Source of the DNA: Zoroaster sp. YZ-2022
Taxonomy: Eukaryota > Echinodermata > Asteroidea > Forcipulatida > Zoroasteridae
DNA length: 64,000 bases
NCBI GenBank assembly: GCA_029582265.1
Contig: CM055837.1
Span: 15,660,369-15,724,368, forward strand
Direction of reading: 5' to 3'
Shown piece after piece: positions 59,163 through 64,000 of this stretch (position 1 is the stretch's first letter; every line of letters begins with the position of its first letter). Made by a program: the position numbers and the translations under genes. The notes under the pieces are model-generated. The model did not search any database. It was not told where the DNA came from and was given only the letters and a program-made list of their open reading frames with translations.

Positions 59163-59475
59163 AGTCATTTGCTTTTGCTTTTGCCGTGGAGAATTTGCTT
59201 TTGCCGTAGAGAATTTGCTTTTGCCGTGGGTAATTTGCTTTTGCCGTGGGTAATTTGCTTTTGCCGTGACGCTTTTGCTTTTGCCGTGGGTAATTTGCTT
59301 TTGCCGTGACGCTTTTGCTTTTGCCGTGGGGAATTTGCTTTTGCCGTGACGCTTTTGCTTTTGCCGTGACGCTTTTGCTTTTGCCGTGGGGAATTTGCTT
59401 TTGCCGTGACGCTTTTGCTTTTGCCGTGGGGAATTTGCTTTTGCCGTGACGCTTTTGCTTTTGCCGTGACAGTTG
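59163..59475. repeat. 20-bp minisatellite, right arm (inverted)
   Basis: About 16 units of TTTGCTTTTGCCGTG plus variable 5 nt, the complement of the left array. Confidence 0.95.
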
Positions 59476-59827
59476 TGGGCCACGTACATTTCAAAGTATT
59501 TGTTTTCCTTTCTAAGAGGAAAATATCAATAAATGTTCCAATGAAAACAGAAATTCCAAAAATTGCTGTTAAAATGGACATCACGGTACATCACCTGCAA
59601 TCGATCGATCACGGAGGTGGATCGGGGGCTTGAGGGTGATCAGTTCTTCCCCTTCCTGTCTAAGCAACTTTAGCCCCACACCATAAAGGTGGAGCTAAAT
59701 ACAGCTAAATGAAATGGGAGTGGTGATTTTTTCAAGAAACTGAACATCTCAAATCGCTCTACGGGGGACGGGGAAGACGTGAACAAATTAATAAATAAAA
59801 AGTATCCCGAAAACTAGAAGGTACAAT

Positions 59828-60016
59828 CACCGGCGTAGCCACGGGGTGGCATGGGGGGGGGGGGGGGGATGCACGTGCCCCCCACGAAAAATCCTCATAG
59901 TGCCCCAAAAAACAGAAAAGATAAAGAAAAGGGAAAAAACCCAACCCCCTGGGCCCCCCCACTGAAAAGCAAGCCCCCTGTGCCCCCCCACTGAAAAAGT
60001 CCTGGCTACGCCGCTG
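59828..60016. mobile_element. 189-bp hAT-like MITE, only in copy 2
   Basis: Ends CACCGGCGTAGCC and the complement of CAGCGGCGTAGCC; flanks GGTACAAT (59820-59827) and GGAACAAT (60017-60024) form a near-perfect 8-bp duplication. Copy 1 has the empty site at about 43951. Rich in G-runs and C-runs. Confidence 0.8.
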
Positions 60017-60672
60017 GGAACAATAATTGGTTCTATGAGTATGCCTACTTTATTTGAACCAAGAGAGAAGTTTAACAACATGCGAAATTTAAGCGTAAAA
60101 TAGTATTTATTGGCCTTGCATTTTGAATCTAGCTGGTTCTTTCTCAAATGGCAAAATGAACAAATACATAACGAGAAAAGTGTGAACAAGCACTCATTCA
60201 CAATTTTTACAGAAATCACTTGAAGCAAAAAGTTGCCGTTTGTTAAATTTTTAAAAATGAGAGCACTTAAGATAAAATATTTTTCATCAGGACGACTGGA
60301 AGTTTGGTACCTTTTCCAACTTCACATCAAGTTAGCTTTCTGATAATAGTTTGGAAATTCTGTAATCACTTTAATTATCTGGACATGATCATATTTACTG
60401 TAAAACTATTTACTGTTTTTCACAATTATTCTGTGAAATATCATTTAATAACATATTTTCCTTTCCTCAAGTTTTTTCCCAATGGAAAATAAAACAACCA
60501 TACAAATTTACTACGAGAAAGAAAGTTTTCTATGAAAAATAAATGTTTTATTTACATTTACAAACCAAAAACACAAACTATTTTTTTAGAAATTAATTAC
60601 GTCTGTCGAGATCTAAGAATAATATTTCCAGGAGAAAATTTTTAATTTTTCTGAACCCAATGCACCTAGCCC

Positions 60673-60912
60673 TCCTACTACAGCTGAGGTTCAGTGGCAA
60701 GTAGCTACAGTGGTCAAAATCAGTCAACTGCCTGTTTTGACCACCCTGAACAATACCAGACAATGCTTTTACCAGTCAAAACGGTCGACTCATTTTGACC
60801 TGTAAATGTACTTACTACACGTAAGGTTTGGCAGTGTTCGACTTTTATGTGCACTAGCTATACCTTGTCAAGTATATCAACATTTTTACTGATTTTGACC
60901 CTTGCATTCATA
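60673..60912. mobile_element. Decayed piggyBac-like MITE (copy 2)
   Basis: Counterpart of 44613-44861 with the same lost ends. Confidence 0.65.
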
Positions 60913-61502
60913 GAGTTCAAATGATATTGTTTAGCATAATTTTATGTGTGTCATCAGTCAAAAGACAATCTTTCCATGTTATTCCGATGAGCAAAATATT
61001 TTGAACTTTGCCAAAAGCATACCAGGTCAAGTATTCAGGCTCTGGCACTCTTCTTGTGATTTGGGTAAATACATATGCCAGGGGTCAAAATTACCCCTAG
61101 CCTGAGGCTAGTGGATTAACAGAAGGACTACATGTCCTATATATATATTGCTAGGTTTGATAGTCTGATAGTCTATTCGCAAAATAACAAACACGTCATA
61201 ACACAATTTAAACAAAAACTATTATTGCTAACAGTGTGAGGCAGTTGTTTGGTATGGTAGAGAAAAGCTCACAGAGTAATCTCATTAGAATGAGTTTGTA
61301 AATCATGTAACTGATTCTGCAGCTCATTTTGAGAAATTAAAATATACATAAACATAGAAAATTAACTGATTTAAAAAAATATATTGAGGTTTTTTGCATG
61401 GTTTATTTCAAAGGGCTACTAAAAACCAAGGAGGACTAATACAAATCAAATTAGAACAAGTACCAGTTGTTACTGGTCCTGCCTGCTGGCTATACCATAA
61501 AA

Positions 61503-61855
61503 CACTATGAAATACTTCACCTTGAAAAAACCCTGAAAATCCATTTTGCCTTGAAATAACCGTTCACAGTAATTTCACTGCAATTTCACAGTAGTGTCTC
61601 TTCCTCTCAGATATTGGCAATAATGTCCACGGTGATTTCACGGCAAATTCATGGTGCTCTAGAGAATTAATGAGCTGCCCCAAAAACTGCCACAAGAAGT
61701 TCATGGCATTTTCACAGTGTTTTCATGGTGAAGGAATTCCAAGAGTATTTCATGGCAATTTCACGGTGTTGTGTCGTCATGAAATTGTCGTAAACTATTT
61801 ATTTCACGGTAAAACAGATTTTCAGGGCATTTTCAGGGTAAAGTTATTCATAGTG
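61503..61855. mobile_element. MITE with CACTATGAA ends at the site where copy 1 has a SINE
   Basis: Ends CACTATGAAATACTTCACC and GTTATTCATAGTG. The left flank is CTGGCTATACCATAAAA, and the right flank AAATTCAACTTAA is the sequence that follows the SINE in copy 1. Confidence 0.8.
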
Positions 61856-61909
61856 AAATTCAACTTAATTTTGACTCCAGGGGGTGTAATTTGACAGAAG
61901 TAAAAAATC

Positions 61910-62150
61910 CTGAAAATGGGTAGAAGTCCTGGGTCTCCCCTTGGTCTAGAGGACAAAGCCCCCTGAACTTCCTGGATGTTTAATTTTGGAGGATTTACAG
62001 ACCCTCCATGTTCCACAAACAAGAAACTAGAGGTTTGGACACAATACAGGCTACTTCTCTTCTTTCAAAAAAGTTTTGAGGCAAAGGAAGATTTGTAAAA
62101 ATCTTGAAATCAGGAAAAATCCTGAGAAATCATAAGTTTTTTCTAGCCTA
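61910..62150. repeat. Interspersed repeat A (copy 2 of the duplication)
   Basis: Counterpart of 45900-46140. Confidence 0.65.
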
Positions 62151-62374
62151 GAAGTTTAGCTGATTTATTGCGAGATTGAGTAAGCTTTTGTCCAAGGTTA
62201 TCTTAGCCCAGAACCATGGGTTGGGGTTTGAACGCACCATTTCCCCCAACTCCCATGCTAGCTATTTATAAATGAATACAATATTAGGCCTACACAAACC
62301 GTATTAGCAAAATCCCGAGACGTATTCTTTATGCCAAATTTGGGTTCCAAAAAGATACCCCTCCCCGACCATCA

Positions 62375-62631
62375 TTGGCGGATCCAGGGGGGGGGGGGCG
62401 CTAAGGGGGCTGTAGCCCCCCCTAAAAATCGTTTAAAAAAATAAAAAAATAAAAAAAATAAAAAAAGGGAGAGAAAAAGAGAGAGAGGGGAGGGGAGAAC
62501 GCACTCTCATTTCCCCCTCACTGTGCTTTGTTTTTCTCTCCCTTTGATTATTTCATTGTAATTTTTGTAGTACTGAAAAATAATTGTTTTTGATTCTCAG
62601 CCCCCCCTAAAAATATTCTGGATCCGCCCAT
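62375..62631. mobile_element. hAT-like MITE (copy 2)
   Basis: Counterpart of 46379-46636, flanked by GACCATCA and GACCATCC. Confidence 0.8.
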
Positions 62632-62670
62632 GACCATCCCCTCCCCTTTCAAATCAGCCTACAAGGATGT

Positions 62671-62920
62671 ATAAGTAAAGACTGTTTGCAGTTACATCAT
62701 GTGAAAAAAATTATCTTTTGAGTAGTAATTAGTTCTGAAAAGAACTAGTGGTTACAACTCGACGTTTCGATCAGTATGTTGATCGTCTTCAGGAGAAAGC
62801 ATACTGATGAGAGCATACTGATCGAAACGTCAAGTTGTAACCACCAGTTCTTTTCAGAACTGAATACTACTCAAAGATATTTGTTCACAATGGTGTCACC
62901 ACAAAACAGTCTTTACTTAT
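62671..62920. repeat. Long hairpin downstream of the CCDC3-like exon (copy 2)
   Basis: Counterpart of 46676-46940 with a shorter loop (GTTGATCGTCTTCAGGAG). Arms remain well paired. Confidence 0.75.
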
Positions 62921-62947
62921 CCTTTTCACCATGCAAAGCTGCAAATC

Positions 62948-63337
62948 TTAAGGATGTACAAGTCCTGACATAATTTGTATGGCAATGATGTAAGCCACAC
63001 AACCAGTTATAACTGTGGCATCACCGTGACCATCACCATCTTGTGTGGATGATTCAAGATACAAGCCGTCTGGACATTGCTCTCTGATGTTCCCAACTGC
63101 TTCCATGACCTGCTGGAAGTTCTCCTTCGTAGGCTCAAATGCAACAGACATGAAATTGACTTCGTCTGGTGTGATGAGACCATCAGAGTTCCTCTGTAGA
63201 AGAGTGATGAATACGTGGTTGATGGGCAGCAGAGTGTGATGACAGGAGGTTAACCTGCCTGCTTCAGATATGTTAATCCTCGGAGGCAGTTCTTCTCCTT
63301 TCAAAGTGCAGAATACATTCATGTTGGCGATATAGGC
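62948..63337 (-). CDS. CCDC3-like protein, exon 2 of the second copy
   Basis: The exon has the same acceptor (TTTTTTCAG), length and stop as 46968-47357 and codes 129 residues with four differences (Leu/Met, Ser/Gly, Ala/Ser, Ile/Val). All cysteines, the NIS site and the hydrophobic tail are kept. Its first exon should lie beyond the right edge. The clean frame, in contrast to the broken MGST3 exon in the same copy, is compatible with a working second gene or with the other allele of a single gene. Confidence 0.65.
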   Translation of the reverse strand, partial: AYIANMNVFCTLKGEELPPRINISEAGRLTSCHHTLLPINHVFITLLQRNSDGLITPDEVNFMSVAFEPTKENFQQVMEAVGNIREQCPDGLYLESSTQDGDGHGDATVITGCVAYIIAIQIMSGLVHP

Positions 63338-63479
63338 CTGAAAAAATAATAAATAAAATAAAATAAAAAATCCCACTGAAATCATACCACTACATGTATC
63401 TTTAATCGTTGCCTATATTTAAAGGGACAATGTCATCATAATCAGAACAGAATTTCAACAGCGCCTGGAATCGTTGTCC

Positions 63480-63805
63480 TAGCTCCTACAATCAGTGCAA
63501 TTTTTGAAACAACCCATTCAGGCCACTCCAAGCCATTAGCTGTTGCCAGTGGCCTCCTATGATTACCCTTCTGTGCACTGTCACACCACTGAGATTGCAG
63601 GGTAAAGTGGTCTCCCATTGATATTGCAGGCCATAACTAATATGTTCAAACATTTACAGTGGCCTTGGGTGGCGCACACAGTTGATTTTGTAAGATTACT
63701 TGGAAAGGACAGCAGGCTTGTACATGTATGTACTGAAGGTTGCTAAAGAACAGAATTTAGTGGTTGGGAGTGGCTTCAATGTGTAGGAGGGTTTTAATGA
63801 AAACG
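63480..63805. mobile_element. Second piggyBac-like MITE family (copy 2, left end lost)
   Basis: Counterpart of 47509-47848; the left end reads CTAGCTCCTACAATC, so TTAACCC was removed, while the right end is unchanged. Confidence 0.6.
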
Positions 63806-64000
63806 GTGAATACAACTTAATGGCTCATTTATGCAGCAGCAACGGTAATATGACCTTATCATGTGGGGTATTATTTTCAATCACTGCGTTAGGCCAAAAA
63901 TAAAAAAGTCACCGGTTTCCGGTCATCGGTCGGCTTCAAAATTGTTGCGGTGATGTGGTAATTTATTTTTGCCAAGAGGGAAATATGTGATATATTGTAT

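Larger units (their letters stand above)
54175..59486. mobile_element. 5.3-kb foldback-type transposon with minisatellite TIRs and gene-like cargo
   Basis: Comparison with copy 1 (43605-43625) gives exact borders: CATTTC is present once in the empty site and twice around the insertion (54169-54174, 59487-59492). The ends are TACGGTGGCCCACAACTGTC and, reversed, TACGTGGCCCACAACTGTC. Just inside both ends lie tandem arrays of a 20-bp unit, in opposite orientation: 54187-54560 and 59163-59475. Between them are about 4.6 kb with exon-like sequence on the minus strand, repeat A, and local repeats. Foldback elements such as Drosophila FB and sea urchin TU also have tandem-repeat inverted ends. No transposase is recognisable. 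Confidence 0.8.
50765..64000. repeat. Copy 2 of the 9.5-kb duplication (continues past right edge)
   Basis: Copy 2 is longer because of a 5.3-kb insertion (54175-59486), about 0.97 kb at 52690-53660 that copy 1 lacks, a 189-bp hAT-like MITE (59828-60016), and a different insertion at 61503. It lacks the SINE of copy 1. Whether it is a real paralogous block or the other allele cannot be told from this sequence. Confidence 0.85.

Noticed and set aside
62776..62973. ORF starting in the hairpin downstream of the CCDC3-like exon
   Set aside because: It runs antisense through the hairpin arm, and the copy 1 version differs at the start; no support for coding.

Overview
The window looks like draft nuclear DNA of a marine invertebrate, most likely a deuterostome such as an echinoderm. 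The evidence is spliced genes with GT-AG introns, AT-rich sequence, many small DNA transposons, a tRNA-Leu-derived SINE, non-LTR retrotransposon fragments, and two gaps of exactly 500 N (10235-10734 and 25799-26298). The species cannot be fixed from the sequence. All firm genes lie on the minus strand. Exons were read by eye from splice sites and checked for phase.

Left part (1-5 kb): the first four coding exons of a gene for a putatively N-myristoylated protein with two cyclic-nucleotide-binding domains; it runs off the left edge. Its introns hold piggyBac-type and hAT-type MITEs. From 5 to 30 kb the window is mostly repeats: a long palindrome, a SINE, a foldback MITE, an array of tRNA-His-derived repeats broken by a Helitron-like element and a LINE fragment, several minisatellites, a frameshifted ORF at 9.4 kb, and diverged repeats around the gaps. 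From 30.8 to 32.4 kb there is a damaged-looking gene with a propeller-like sequence (weak MED16 resemblance).

Right part (36.5-64 kb): a complete five-exon MGST3 gene (36575-43114), then a two-exon gene for a secreted, probably GPI-anchored CCDC3-like protein (46968-49475). A 9.5-kb unit starting in MGST3 intron 1 (41299-50764) is repeated directly from 50765 to beyond the right edge. The second copy has a frameshifted orphan MGST3 exon 1 and an open second exon of the CCDC3-like gene. The copies differ by several clean mobile-element insertions, so this is either a real tandem duplication or two alleles placed side by side by the assembler.

The two most unusual objects are: (1) a 5.3-kb insertion (54175-59486) with a 6-bp target duplication, terminal inverted repeats made of 20-bp tandem repeats, and spliced gene pieces inside, including a zinc ribbon; and (2) a 1.04-kb element (38666-39703) in an MGST3 intron with about 150-bp terminal inverted repeats and two convergent, AT-rich, virus-like small ORFs.
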